Assembly: GCF_002608075.1 (NCBI RefSeq)
Contig: NZ_LAHA01000054.1
Span: forward strand, 20-52,916
Length of the DNA stretch: 52,897 nt
Direction of reading: 5' to 3'
From: Nostoc linckia z4
Lineage (GTDB): Bacteria; Cyanobacteriota; Cyanobacteriia; Cyanobacteriales; Nostocaceae
Positions 40,130 to 48,289 of this stretch are shown in pieces; within the stretch, counting starts at the first letter, position 1; each line of letters opens with the position of its first letter. The position numbers and the translations under genes were made by a program. Below the pieces are notes generated by a model. The model had not been told where the DNA came from. It searched no databases and saw nothing but the letters and a program-made list of their open reading frames with translations.

Positions 40130-42031
40130 TTATTTGCTTTCTGTAAAATCAGCATCAATTACATCATCACCGCCACTAGCAGAAGAAGAACCGCCATCTT
40201 GAGGTTCAGCGCCAGGAGTAGCACCGCCACCAGCTTGTTGATAGATGTTGCTACCAACGGCGAACAAGGCTTGTTGCAATTCTGGGGTCAGTTTCTTGAT
40301 TTGTTCATCGTCTTCTTTAGCAATTGCTTCCCGCAGTTCTTTCACCAAACCATCGACTTTGGCCTTGTCAGCGGCGGGAACTTTATCGCCCAATTCTTGT
40401 AGCTGCTTTTCAGCTTGGTATGCTAAAGAATCGGCTTGGTTCTTGCGTTCGATTTTCTCGCGGCGTTCTTTGTCACTTGAGGCGTTTTGTTCGGCTTCTC
40501 TCACCATCCGGTCAACATCATTTTTATCCAGTGTGGAAGCGCCAGTGATGCTGATGGACTGTTCTTTACCAGTACCTTTGTCTTTAGCGGTAACGTTGAG
40601 GATACCGTTAGCGTCGATGTCGAATACGACTTCAATTTGAGGGACGCCACGTGGTGCGGGAGGAATGCCATCGAGGCGGAAGGTTCCCAAACTCTTGTTA
40701 TCAGCAGAGAATTCGCGTTCGCCTTGGAGGACGTGAATTTCTACGTTGGTTTGACCATCCACAGCAGTGGAGAATACTTCAGATTTCTTGGTGGGAATTG
40801 TGGTGTTGCGGGGGATAATTTTGGTCATCACGCCGCCCAATGTTTCCACACCCAAAGATAGAGGTGTGACATCTAACAACAAGATGCCAGTAACATCACC
40901 AGCTAATACCCCTGCTTGAATTGCTGCGCCTACTGCCACAACTTCATCAGGGTTAACGCTTTGGTTGGGGTCTTTACCCAATACCTGCTTCACAATCTGT
41001 TGGACTGCGGGAATACGAGTAGAACCACCAACTAACACTACTTCATCAATATCGCTCTTGCTTAACTTCGCATCGCGGAGAGCGTTTTCTACAGGGATAC
41101 GGCAACGGTCGATTAAATCAGAGCAAAGTTCTTCAAACTTAGCGCGGGTTAGGGTTGTATCCAGGTGCTTTGGCCCGTCCTGGGTAGCGGTGATGAATGG
41201 CAGGTTAATTTCTGCTTGGGTGACGCTAGAAAGTTCAATTTTTGCTTTCTCTGCGGCTTCAGTCAGACGTTGTAAAGCTTGCTTATCTTTGCGTAAATCA
41301 ATGCCTTCGTCTTTCTTGAACTTTTCAGCCAAGAAGTCAACTATTTTCTTGTCGAAGTCGTCACCACCAAGGTGGGTATCACCAGATGTGGCTAACACTT
41401 CAAAAACTCCATCGCCTACTTCCAGCACGGATACGTCGAAGGTACCACCACCAAGGTCAAATACCAGAATTGTTTCGTTGCTCTTTTTGTCAAAACCGTA
41501 AGCTAGAGAAGCGGCTGTTGGTTCGTTGATAATCCGCAGAACTTCAATACCTGCAATTTTACCAGCGTCCTTTGTTGCTTGCCGTTGGGAGTCATTGAAG
41601 TATGCCGGAACTGTGATTACTGCTTGGGTTACAGTTTCACCAAGGTATTTGCTAGCATCTTCAACCAGTTTGCGGAGAACTTGTGCAGAAATTTCTTCTG
41701 GAGCAAATTGCTTACCAGCGCCTGGTGAGTCTAGCTTGACATTGCCGCCGCTGCTAAGGACTTTGTAAGAAACTTCAGTAGTCTCTTTAGTTACTTCGTC
41801 AAAGCGGCGTCCAATAAAGCGCTTGACAGAGTAAAACGTATTTTCGGGGTTCATCACCGCTTGACGTTTGGCGATTTGACCAACCAAGCGATCGCCATTT
41901 TTGGCAAATGCAACCACTGATGGTGTTGTCCGAAAACCTTCCGCATTAGCAATAACTGTGGGTTTACCACCTTCCATCACTGCCACGCAGGAGTTCGTTG
42001 TACCTAAGTCAATTCCAACTACTTTTGCCAT
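40130..42031 (-). CDS. dnaK: Molecular chaperone DnaK (Hsp70)
   Basis: The 633-residue protein starts MAKVVGIDLGTTNSCVAVME, has the phosphate motifs VFDLGGGTFDVSVLEVG and EVVLVGGSTRIPAVQQIVKQ, the linker region LLLDVTPLSLGVET, and a lidded substrate domain ending in the acidic tail DDVIDADFTE. Length and tail match the main stress-responsive DnaK2 type of cyanobacteria. It folds and protects proteins with DnaJ and GrpE partners, which are not in the window. The upstream region carries a 10-bp inverted repeat (42192-42270). Confidence 0.97.
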   Translation of the reverse strand: MAKVVGIDLGTTNSCVAVMEGGKPTVIANAEGFRTTPSVVAFAKNGDRLVGQIAKRQAVMNPENTFYSVKRFIGRRFDEVTKETTEVSYKVLSSGGNVKLDSPGAGKQFAPEEISAQVLRKLVEDASKYLGETVTQAVITVPAYFNDSQRQATKDAGKIAGIEVLRIINEPTAASLAYGFDKKSNETILVFDLGGGTFDVSVLEVGDGVFEVLATSGDTHLGGDDFDKKIVDFLAEKFKKDEGIDLRKDKQALQRLTEAAEKAKIELSSVTQAEINLPFITATQDGPKHLDTTLTRAKFEELCSDLIDRCRIPVENALRDAKLSKSDIDEVVLVGGSTRIPAVQQIVKQVLGKDPNQSVNPDEVVAVGAAIQAGVLAGDVTGILLLDVTPLSLGVETLGGVMTKIIPRNTTIPTKKSEVFSTAVDGQTNVEIHVLQGEREFSADNKSLGTFRLDGIPPAPRGVPQIEVVFDIDANGILNVTAKDKGTGKEQSISITGASTLDKNDVDRMVREAEQNASSDKERREKIERKNQADSLAYQAEKQLQELGDKVPAADKAKVDGLVKELREAIAKEDDEQIKKLTPELQQALFAVGSNIYQQAGGGATPGAEPQDGGSSSASGGDDVIDADFTESK

Positions 42032-42519
42032 TTTAGGTGCTGGCTCCGTATAACTACAAATGAATGAATGAGAATATTAAGGACTAAATTTTCAACCAAC
42101 AGGGTTAAGAAATCAGCCAGTTCAGCATTAATACCTTAATTTGGCTTTTTCTGGGGATTAAGACTCCAGACTATGCTGATATATATATTGAGATCCATGA
42201 AGGGTGGTTTACCGAACCTTTATTGGAACGGTCAAGCTAACTCAATAGTTTTTAAGTTGATTCATGGATCGATTTGCTTTCACTTCGTCTAATGTATGAG
42301 AATTAATACTTTAAGTAATTAGGGTGAACCGTAACATCTGAGTGGTGTTTGCCGTCTTTGGAGGTAACAAATTACGGCATTAGTCATTAGTCGTTAGTCA
42401 TTGGGCCTGGGGAAAGGAAAAAGGGTAAGGGGAAAAAGGGAAAGATTAAATTTATTCCTTTTCCCTTTAACCTTTAACCTTTTACCCTGCCTCAAGAGCC
42501 TCCCTCCCCATCTCCCTAC
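42032..42519. promoter_or_regulatory. dnaK upstream region
   Basis: The 488-base region has an inverted repeat GATCCATGAA (42192-42201) with TTCATGGATC (42261-42270) and a short tandem TAGTCATTAGTCGTTAGTC (42381-42399), then GGGGAAAAAGGG-type runs up to 42490. No CIRCE element (TTAGCACTC-N9-GAGTGCTAA) is seen. The dnaK promoter is expected in the AT-rich part between 42040 and 42180. Confidence 0.5.
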
Positions 42520-43341
42520 TTACTCAATGCCAGAAAAAAGACTTCCCCAGTCAATCACACTTGGTCTTTGTCCCTTATTGACTATTTCAAAAATTTTCCT
42601 AGAAGTATTTGGATAAAAAAGACACTCGACACAAGCGTTTGCTACGTCAATTCGGCTGGCATCACCAATAAGTGTATCTCCTGTATCAAGTACCACACCG
42701 TATTTCCCGCTGGTTTTTGCCCTGAGGAGGGTGTTGAGGTCGTATGAACTATAAGGCCCATCAATCAAACGTCCTGGGCGGATTATGGTGTAGGGTAATC
42801 CTGAATTCATGATGGACTCTTCACCCTTTTGTTTGGCATCCAAGACGCCGAATGCATTAAGAATGCTAAAAGGAAACTGATTTTTACGAAGAATTCCGCA
42901 GGAGGAGACGAAAACAAATCGCTGCAAATTTTGAGGTGCTGCTGCTACAAGATTGCTCGCACCTTCAGCATCGATTTTTGCTGGACTATTCTTTGCCTTT
43001 GCTTGGCTAGATTGGGGGTTAAGAAAAGTTAAACCCCATTCAATTAAGTTCGGAGATTGCTCAAACTCCCATCTAGTAGAGGGAAAGGCTGTGGTTCCAG
43101 TACAACATATAATTTGCGTGACATTTGATGTTGCTGCTGGTAGGGTAGCGGGTTGACGGGTATCACCAACAACAATTTCCACTTGCTGATTAAACATTTT
43201 TTCAGCTTTGGCGGCATCCCTTGTCAGAACGCGAACCCTAAGACCTTTTTCCAACAACTTGCTTACCACAAGTTGTCCTACTCCACCAGTAGCACCAGCA
43301 ACTAGTACCAAATTCTCAACTGACGCTTCCAAAGAAGTCAT
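42520..43341 (-). CDS. NAD(P)-binding atypical SDR (NmrA/Ycf39-like)
   Basis: The 273-residue protein has a Rossmann motif VLVAGATGGVGQLVVSKLLE near residue 12 followed by LRVRVLTRDAAKAEKMFN, VFVSSCGILRK and PYTIIRPGRLIDGPYSSY. This is the atypical short-chain dehydrogenase group that includes Tic62, HCF173 and Ycf39-like proteins. It lacks an obvious YxxxK catalytic pair, so a binding or assembly role linked to photosynthesis is as likely as an enzyme activity. It is monocistronic. Confidence 0.85.
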   Translation of the reverse strand: MTSLEASVENLVLVAGATGGVGQLVVSKLLEKGLRVRVLTRDAAKAEKMFNQQVEIVVGDTRQPATLPAATSNVTQIICCTGTTAFPSTRWEFEQSPNLIEWGLTFLNPQSSQAKAKNSPAKIDAEGASNLVAAAPQNLQRFVFVSSCGILRKNQFPFSILNAFGVLDAKQKGEESIMNSGLPYTIIRPGRLIDGPYSSYDLNTLLRAKTSGKYGVVLDTGDTLIGDASRIDVANACVECLFYPNTSRKIFEIVNKGQRPSVIDWGSLFSGIE

Positions 43342-43698
43342 AAAGTTTTCTTGAGATAGTCTATTGCTAATCTAACGTGAGTTCTATGGGTATCATGTAC
43401 GCCCAATTAGTCGAATCAAAACACCTCTCTCTAGTGTTTACTACGTAAAATCCATTGCCATTGAGCTGCACTTTTTTTTGCTTTGATGCACTTCGCAATT
43501 TCCTTTGCACCAATTTGCAAAGGAAAAATACTCACAAGGCAAACACTTGTGCTTTACTTCGCAATTTGCTAAGATTATCTCAACCTTATTATTAAGGTTT
43601 TCAATTTTTCTGGACTATACAACAACAATTTTTTTGGACTATACACACAAGGAGAAAAAGCCTATGTATTTTATAAACAATAAAGGACAACCTTATAT
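43342..43698. promoter_or_regulatory. Control region upstream of higB
   Basis: A perfect 11-bp inverted repeat TTTCCTTTGCA-CCAATT-TGCAAAGGAAA lies at 43499-43526. Two direct copies of TGGACTATAC occur at 43611-43620 and 43635-43644, 24 bases apart centre to centre, preceded by T-runs. Both are candidate operators for the HigA repressor. An AAGGA ribosome binding site precedes the higB ATG at 43699. An in-frame upstream ATG at 43664 belongs to another frame. Confidence 0.55.
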
Positions 43699-44007
43699 AT
43701 GCGTATTATTACAGAAACCAGACTCAATAAAGCTTGTGAAAAGTACCCAGATGCTGAACCTAGTATACGAGCATGGAAGAAGCTTGTAAAAGCGCAAGAC
43801 TGGAATAGTTTTGCTGATGTCAAAGCTACTTCTGTTTTTGCGCCTGACCAAGTAAAAAACTTCGTCATTTTTGATATTGGAGGAAATAAATATAGGCTAA
43901 TAACCTGTATTAACTATAAAACCAAAGTTATATATATTCGTGAGTTTCTTACTCATGCAGAATACGATAGAGATAAATGGAAGAATGACGAATGGTTTGA
44001 TAGCTAG
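43699..44007 (+). CDS. higB: HigB family toxin
   Basis: The 102-residue protein begins MRIITETRLNKACEKYPDAE and contains SIRAWKKLVKAQDWNSFADV, VIFDIGGNKYRLITCINYK and YIREFLTHAEYDRDKW, a RelE-fold HigB pattern. These toxins are ribosome-dependent mRNA endonucleases. The gene precedes the antitoxin, the reversed order typical of higBA. A 12-bp hairpin lies between toxin and antitoxin (44038-44064). Confidence 0.9.
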   Translation: MRIITETRLNKACEKYPDAEPSIRAWKKLVKAQDWNSFADVKATSVFAPDQVKNFVIFDIGGNKYRLITCINYKTKVIYIREFLTHAEYDRDKWKNDEWFDS

Positions 44008-44037
44008 CACTAGTTAAAAGCAATCAATTAGGTAAAA

Positions 44038-44064
44038 CTAAGATTGGTATCTTACCAATCTTAG
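44038..44064. terminator. Hairpin between higB and higA
   Basis: CTAAGATTGGTA-TCT-TACCAATCTTAG forms a perfect 12-bp stem with a 3-base loop in the 93-base gap between toxin and antitoxin genes. No T-run follows, so it may attenuate rather than end transcription, or stabilise the toxin mRNA. Confidence 0.6.
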
Positions 44065-44100
44065 TCCTAATAATTAAGCAACTAATTCCATAATGAAGAA

Positions 44101-44532
44101 ATGTTATATCATTACACCAGCTACACAGAATTACTTACATATTTTCCCCCGCGCCCGATAAAACATGAAGAAGATTTAGAAAAAACTCAAGCAGTTGTCG
44201 ATAGTCTACTTGATAAAGGAGAACTAACAGAATCAGAAGAAGATTATATTACTTTATTGGGACTTTTGATTCATGAATACGAATCAAAACAGGATTTGGT
44301 TCCAGATATTTATGGAGTAGAACTTCTCAAAGTTTTAATTGCCCAATTGAATCTTAAACAAAAGGATTTAGTTCCTATTTTTAAAACGGAGTCAATTGTT
44401 TCTGATGTACTTAAAGGCAAGCGTAAATTAACAGTTGAACACATTCAAAAGCTTGCAGAATTTTTCAATGTTTCACCTGCTGTATTCTTCCCAGACAATC
44501 CATTAGACAGAGATTTTTTAGAAGTAGCTTAG
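44101..44532 (+). CDS. higA: HigA-type antitoxin with helix-turn-helix domain
   Basis: The 143-residue protein has an N-terminal region with KHEEDLEKTQAVVDSLLDKG and a C-terminal helix-turn-helix: LLKVLIAQLNLKQKDLVPIF, then ESIVSDVLKGKRKLTVEHIQ and KLAEFFNVSPAVFFPDN. It matches the larger HigA antitoxins that bind HigB and repress the operon. The spacing from higB is long (93 bases), with a hairpin between. Confidence 0.88.
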   Translation: MLYHYTSYTELLTYFPPRPIKHEEDLEKTQAVVDSLLDKGELTESEEDYITLLGLLIHEYESKQDLVPDIYGVELLKVLIAQLNLKQKDLVPIFKTESIVSDVLKGKRKLTVEHIQKLAEFFNVSPAVFFPDNPLDRDFLEVA

Positions 44533-44598
44533 TTTAATATCCAAGCATCTACTAAAAAGATGGATAGTTACATCAGAAAGAAAAAATATTGGAAAATG

Positions 44599-44632
44599 AA
44601 AAGCTCCTAGTCTAAATCCACTAGGGGCTTTT
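44599..44632 (+). terminator. Terminator after higA
   Basis: AAAAGCTCCTAGT pairs with ACTAGGGGCTTTT (one G-T pair) around an 8-base loop, 67 bases past the higA stop. The trailing TTTTCC supplies a short T-run. Confidence 0.75.
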
Positions 44633-44734
44633 CCATAGTTCTTATATTAGTACTAGTTTTAGCAACACACAATAACGGTAAAAAACCTTTTCATTTTTTT
44701 TGAGCCAGAAGTAATACAGCAAGCTTGGCGATCG

Positions 44735-45343
44735 CTACTTTCTGCTATATTTAATAACTTGATCTAATCGAGGTAAGGCACTCACCGCTGATTCTCGAAC
44801 ATACGGATCGACAGTTTCATCGTCAGTCAATGCTGTCAGTACTTCTACTCCTCGGACATCACCCATCGAACCGAGTGCATTGACAATTGCCACAGCTACC
44901 GCAACGTTATCTGTGGTTTTCAAAGCTTCAGTTAAAATTTCAAAGGCGGGAGAACCAATTTCACCCAAAGCCATCACAGATGCAATATATACAACACCAT
45001 TTGTGTCGTTGAGTGCTGTTTTTAATCCTTGCAAGCCCTCTTCTGGAAAAGTTACATCTGGATGGTTGGCGGCTACTTGTGCTAAAGCTTTGGCACAACT
45101 ACCCCGAATGGTAGCGTTATCGCTATTGAGCAATGATTCTACCAGTGCTGGCACAGCATCTACACCAATAGCACCCAAAGCCTTTACCGCAGCTCGACGA
45201 TAAGTCACATCTTCTTCATCTAAAATACTCATCAGTCGAGGAATAGTATTTTCATCGCGGACTTCAGCTAGTTGCCACATAGCTCGTTCCCGCAGATTTG
45301 GGTTGGGGTGTTTTAACTGTTCAAATAAAGAATCTGTCGTCAT
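44735..45343 (-). CDS. cpeZ: Phycoerythrin bilin lyase subunit CpeZ (HEAT-like)
   Basis: The 202-residue protein consists of about six HEAT-like repeats (LFEQLKHPNPNLRERAMWQL; LMSILDEEDVTYRRAAVKAL; IRGSCAKALAQVAANHPD; VYIASVMALGEIGSP). It matches CpeZ in length; CpeZ works with CpeY as a chaperone-like partner in attaching phycoerythrobilin to phycoerythrin. It lies 250 bases downstream of cpeA on the same strand. A family relation to other E/F-type lyases is certain; the CpeZ assignment rests on length and on the cpeBA neighbours. Confidence 0.85.
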   Translation of the reverse strand: MTTDSLFEQLKHPNPNLRERAMWQLAEVRDENTIPRLMSILDEEDVTYRRAAVKALGAIGVDAVPALVESLLNSDNATIRGSCAKALAQVAANHPDVTFPEEGLQGLKTALNDTNGVVYIASVMALGEIGSPAFEILTEALKTTDNVAVAVAIVNALGSMGDVRGVEVLTALTDDETVDPYVRESAVSALPRLDQVIKYSRK

Positions 45344-45593
45344 AATAAAAACTTAAGTTCTAGTCAAAATATAGTAATTTAGGCTGCGAGTAGGGAGTAT
45401 AAATATTCTATTTGAACGCAACTTAGTATCACCCCTAACTCCTGAATTCTGAATTCTGACTCCTGAGTTCTGAATTCTTTAAATAACAACTTAGGGACTC
45501 TAAGCCGATTACTCAACCTTATATGGGCAAAGCAATAGACTGAGAGTCCCTAGTTTTAGAGTGCAACGGTCGCTCGGCTACTCAATTGGCCTA
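45344..45593. other. cpeA-cpeZ intergenic region with long inverted repeat
   Basis: TAGGGACTCT (45492-45501) pairs with AGAGTCCCTA (45543-45552) around 41 bases, and GAATTCTGAATTCTGAC tandem repeats lie at 45441-45478. In the reading direction of cpeA the stem comes about 40 bases after the stop codon and could limit readthrough into cpeZ, giving abundant cpeBA over cpeZ. Confidence 0.5.
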
Positions 45594-46088
45594 CTATGAC
45601 AAGGAGTTAATTGCGTAGTCAAGAAGAGCGCGGAACTCTGTCAACGCTTGAGGAGACAAGTCGCGAGGAGAGCAAGCGCGATCGCGAATGAAGGTCAAAG
45701 CGGTAACATAGGGAGCGGTGGGCAGACCCAAAGAGCGATATGTTTCGCGAGCGCCTGCAATTCCCCACTCATCCAATGGGCCGGTACCACCAACAACTAA
45801 GCTGTAGTTGATCAAGCGTAGGTAGTGCTTGATGTCGCGGAGGCACTTGTCTTTCTTAACTTGGGTGTCGCCAGCTTCACCTGCTTGAGTCAAGTAAGGA
45901 TATTTCTTAAATGCGGCATCGTAACCTTCTTTAGCTACAGCATCGATGTTAGAAGCCAGTTTGTTAGCAGCTTCTAAACGAGCAGTAGCACGTTGAATGC
46001 TACCTTGAACGGATTCTAGGTCAGAGGTGCTGGGAAAACGACCTGCTGCATCAGCAGCTGAAACAACTGTGGTGATAACTGATTTCAT
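45594..46088 (-). CDS. cpeA: C-phycoerythrin alpha subunit
   Basis: The 164-residue protein begins MKSVITTVVSAADAAGRFPS and has the phycobilin-binding cysteines in VKKDKCLRDIKHYLRLINYS (Cys82 type) and IRDRACSPRDLSPQALTEFR (Cys139 type). Two bilin sites on alpha are diagnostic for phycoerythrin; phycocyanin alpha has one. It forms the rod discs with CpeB that absorb green light. It is 79 bases downstream of cpeB on the same transcript. Confidence 0.97.
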   Translation of the reverse strand: MKSVITTVVSAADAAGRFPSTSDLESVQGSIQRATARLEAANKLASNIDAVAKEGYDAAFKKYPYLTQAGEAGDTQVKKDKCLRDIKHYLRLINYSLVVGGTGPLDEWGIAGARETYRSLGLPTAPYVTALTFIRDRACSPRDLSPQALTEFRALLDYAINSLS

Positions 46089-46167
46089 TGCTTTTTATAC
46101 TCCAGATGGGATTTGATCGGGTTTTGATTTCACTTCGTTGGGCTAAATAGCCGTTAACTATGAGCTA

Positions 46168-46725
46168 TTAGCTCAGAGCAGAAATAACGCGATCGAAGTA
46201 GCTAGCAGCTTCAGCAGCTAGAGCAGAGCAGTCGCCTTGGATAACTTCTAACTTGCGGAACTTAGAACCAGCGTTAGCTTCGGTGTTGGTGTTGGTGATG
46301 TGAGCAACAGCGATAGCTTTGAGGATTTGAATAGCACGTACAGTGGAGCTAATGGGAACTCCCAGAGCTGTGTAGGTTTCTTTCAATCCATTGATAGCGC
46401 GATCGTCTAATACGGAAGAATCACCAGCTAACAATGCATAGGTTACATAGCGCAGGATGATTTCGGTATCACGCAGACAAGCAGCGTGGCGACGAGTGGG
46501 GTACAAGTTACCGCCGGGTTGAATCAAACCAGTGTTTTCGCAAGCAATTCCAGCAATAGCATCAGAAACAGCGCAGCTAGCGTTGCTAGCGATCGCATTT
46601 ACAGCATCCAGACGTTTGTTGCCCTCAGCAATAAAAGCTTTGAGAGCATCTAAGTCAGCACCACCAATAGCAGCACCTTTAGCATCTGCTGTAATTACAG
46701 CTCTGGAAAAAGCATCAAGAACCAT
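46168..46725 (-). CDS. cpeB: C-phycoerythrin beta subunit
   Basis: The 185-residue protein begins MVLDAFSRAVITADAKGAAI and has bilin cysteines in SNASCAVSDAIAGIACENTG (the doubly linked site), RRHAACLRDTEIILRYVTYA and EVIQGDCSALAAEAASYFDR, three bilin sites as in phycoerythrin. The conserved Asn in the beta chain (methylated in many species) is in SSNA-like context near residue 72. First gene of the cpeBA operon; promoter probably in 46740-46870. Expression in chromatically adapting strains depends on CpeR, which is not in this window. Confidence 0.97.
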   Translation of the reverse strand: MVLDAFSRAVITADAKGAAIGGADLDALKAFIAEGNKRLDAVNAIASNASCAVSDAIAGIACENTGLIQPGGNLYPTRRHAACLRDTEIILRYVTYALLAGDSSVLDDRAINGLKETYTALGVPISSTVRAIQILKAIAVAHITNTNTEANAGSKFRKLEVIQGDCSALAAEAASYFDRVISALS

Positions 46726-47134
46726 GAGTTCTCCTTAATATTCACAAATGGCGGATATTATTCGTGGCCTAGTTTCGTCAGATGAACTGCGAGTAGCCAA
46801 AGTAAAACATAGGGGATTAGTAGTACCCTAGTCTTTTCTATGAGAGAGAAAGTAATAATCTGTAATATTTACTTTGGGCATTGGGTATGGAGATGAGGCA
46901 ATACGGTTGGGTTAAAGGGGAAAGGGCAAAGGGGAAAGGTTTCAAATACATCCTTTACCCTTTACCCCTTAACCTTTTCCCAGACCACAAGGGAAGTTCA
47001 CACTGCTTATCCGAACCGTACTGCCAGAGGGGGGAGACAAGGGAGAAAGATTGCTACCTTGTCTTCCTTGTCTTCCTTGTCTTCCTTGTCCCCTTGTCCT
47101 CTTCCCATGCCCCATACCTAAATATTCCATATCC
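46726..47134. promoter_or_regulatory. cpeBA upstream region and minisatellites
   Basis: The first 150 bases upstream of cpeB are expected to hold the promoter and leader; an AAGGAGAA ribosome binding site lies just upstream of its ATG. Beyond 46880 come low-complexity runs: GGGGAAAGGGCAAAGGGG, four CTTGTCTTC copies (47058-47090) and CCCATGCCCCATACC. No gene is supported. Confidence 0.55.
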
Positions 47135-47174
47135 AAAAAAATTAAGACTTATGCAGCCACAGCGTAAGTCTTAA
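47135..47174 (-). terminator. Rho-independent terminator of nblA
   Basis: On the minus strand TTAAGACTTACGC and GCATAAGTCTTAA pair over 13 bp (one G-T pair) around a 7-base loop, directly followed by TTTTTTT. It lies 28 bases after the nblA stop codon. Confidence 0.88.
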
Positions 47175-47201
47175 GGAAAAATATTCTTTTTTGTCAGTGG
47201 C

Positions 47202-47369
47202 TTAGGCTTGTTTGAGCAGATGTTTAACCAAATTATCTTTCACCATCATCTGCCGTAAAACTTCTAACAAAAATTCCTGGGCTTCTTCTTGGCTCAAGTT
47301 CTTCACCTGGGCTTTCAAGTTTTGTAAGCGAAACTGTTGCTCTAAAGTTAATTCCATGGGAAATTCCAT
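47202..47369 (-). CDS. nblA: Phycobilisome degradation protein NblA
   Basis: The short frame encodes 55 residues: MEFPMELTLEQQFRLQNLKA, then QVKNLSQEEAQEFLLEVLRQ and MMVKDNLVKHLLKQA. The ELTLEQQFxL start and the LSxEEAQEFLxE block are the NblA signature. NblA forms helical dimers that tag phycobilisomes for Clp proteolysis during nutrient starvation. A good terminator follows. It lies between the phycoerythrin operon and a bilin lyase gene, placing degradation next to synthesis. Confidence 0.93.
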   Translation of the reverse strand: MEFPMELTLEQQFRLQNLKAQVKNLSQEEAQEFLLEVLRQMMVKDNLVKHLLKQA

Positions 47370-47692
47370 AAGATTCACTCCTCTAATTGACTGAATCGAA
47401 GGTGTTTGTTGTTACTGGTACTGTGAAGGCGTAGAGGTAGCATGTTGTATACATCACTTGAAAATAGTTTAGCATTGAGATATTAAAATGTCCACGTTGT
47501 CAAGTCATGAGAAATTAATATTATAAAAGTTTACATTTTTGTAAAAACATCCGGTTTGTGTTCCTTTGTCAGGAGTTTATTGAAGCAAAGCGCTGATGGT
47601 TGTAATGTTTAGAATGTTTATATACCAATAACTTTAAAAACAAAAAGCAAAGTCAACATCATCCGCTGGAGTCAAAGGTAGGAGTCAGAAGA
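47370..47692. promoter_or_regulatory. Divergent region upstream of nblA and the lyase gene
   Basis: The 323-base AT-rich region between nblA (-) and the CpcS-type lyase (+) must hold both promoters. An AGGAGTC ribosome binding site lies eight bases before the TTG at 47693. A GATATTAAAATGTCC and TTAATATTATAAAAG area is AT-rich and promoter-like. No repeat or RNA structure stands out. Confidence 0.5.
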
Positions 47693-48289
47693 TTGATAGA
47701 CGCAATGGAATTTTTTCAGCTAAGCGCTGGCAAATGGCGATCGCAACGTGTAACTCATCACCTGGCGTTCAAGCGCTCAGAAACAGGAGAATCTGATATA
47801 GAAGTGGAAACTCTGGCAGCCGATCATCCAGAAATCATCGAACTGTGCCAGTATCATCAGATTGACCCCAGTCTTTCAATAGGGGGGTCGCGGGTGCGTT
47901 GGCTAGGCACAATGGCTTGGGATAGAGAAGGTGAGGATAATCATCAAGGAAAAACCATATTTGCCATCGTGCCTGATGCTGATAACCCAAGGCAAGGCAA
48001 ATTACTGCGAGAAAGAGGCTACGCGGAAATTGTACCTGTGGTCGGTCTTTTTCACATGGATGATGAAGATGGACTCGTGTTGACAACCGAATACGAAACA
48101 ATGAGTTCCATTGAACGATTTTGGTTCGGCGGCCCGAATATTAGATTGCGAAGCAGTACAGTGAAACGGTTTGGTGGCTTTAGCACTGCATCCTTTTGCA
48201 CTGAAACCCGCATAGAGTCTTCTTTGGAAGTTTCCAATACACAAGAGGTGACTTCTAAACAACAGTTTTATTCCGTTTTAGGCTGGTGA
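47693..48289 (+). CDS. CpcS/CpeS-type phycobiliprotein lyase
   Basis: The protein (198 residues from TTG 47693, which has a good ribosome binding site; 194 from ATG 47705) contains EFFQLSAGKWRSQRVTHHLA, then LTTEYETMSSIERFWFGGPN and RLRSSTVKRFGGFSTASFC, the lipocalin-fold lyase signature. S-type lyases attach bilins to Cys82-type sites of phycobiliproteins. Next to cpeBA, CpeS activity on phycoerythrin is plausible, but sequence alone does not separate CpcS from CpeS. The stop touches the next gene start. Confidence 0.87.
   Translation: MIDAMEFFQLSAGKWRSQRVTHHLAFKRSETGESDIEVETLAADHPEIIELCQYHQIDPSLSIGGSRVRWLGTMAWDREGEDNHQGKTIFAIVPDADNPRQGKLLRERGYAEIVPVVGLFHMDDEDGLVLTTEYETMSSIERFWFGGPNIRLRSSTVKRFGGFSTASFCTETRIESSLEVSNTQEVTSKQQFYSVLGW

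Noticed and set aside
40245..41768. Several long ORFs antisense to dnaK
   Set aside because: Antisense frames of a highly biased gene; dnaK itself is certain.
42032..42200. CIRCE element before dnaK
   Set aside because: Looked for TTAGCACTC-N9-GAGTGCTAA and found no match.
43505..43789. 94-codon ORF overlapping higB
   Set aside because: It runs through the higB operator region and into higB in another frame; the HigB frame has the family motifs.
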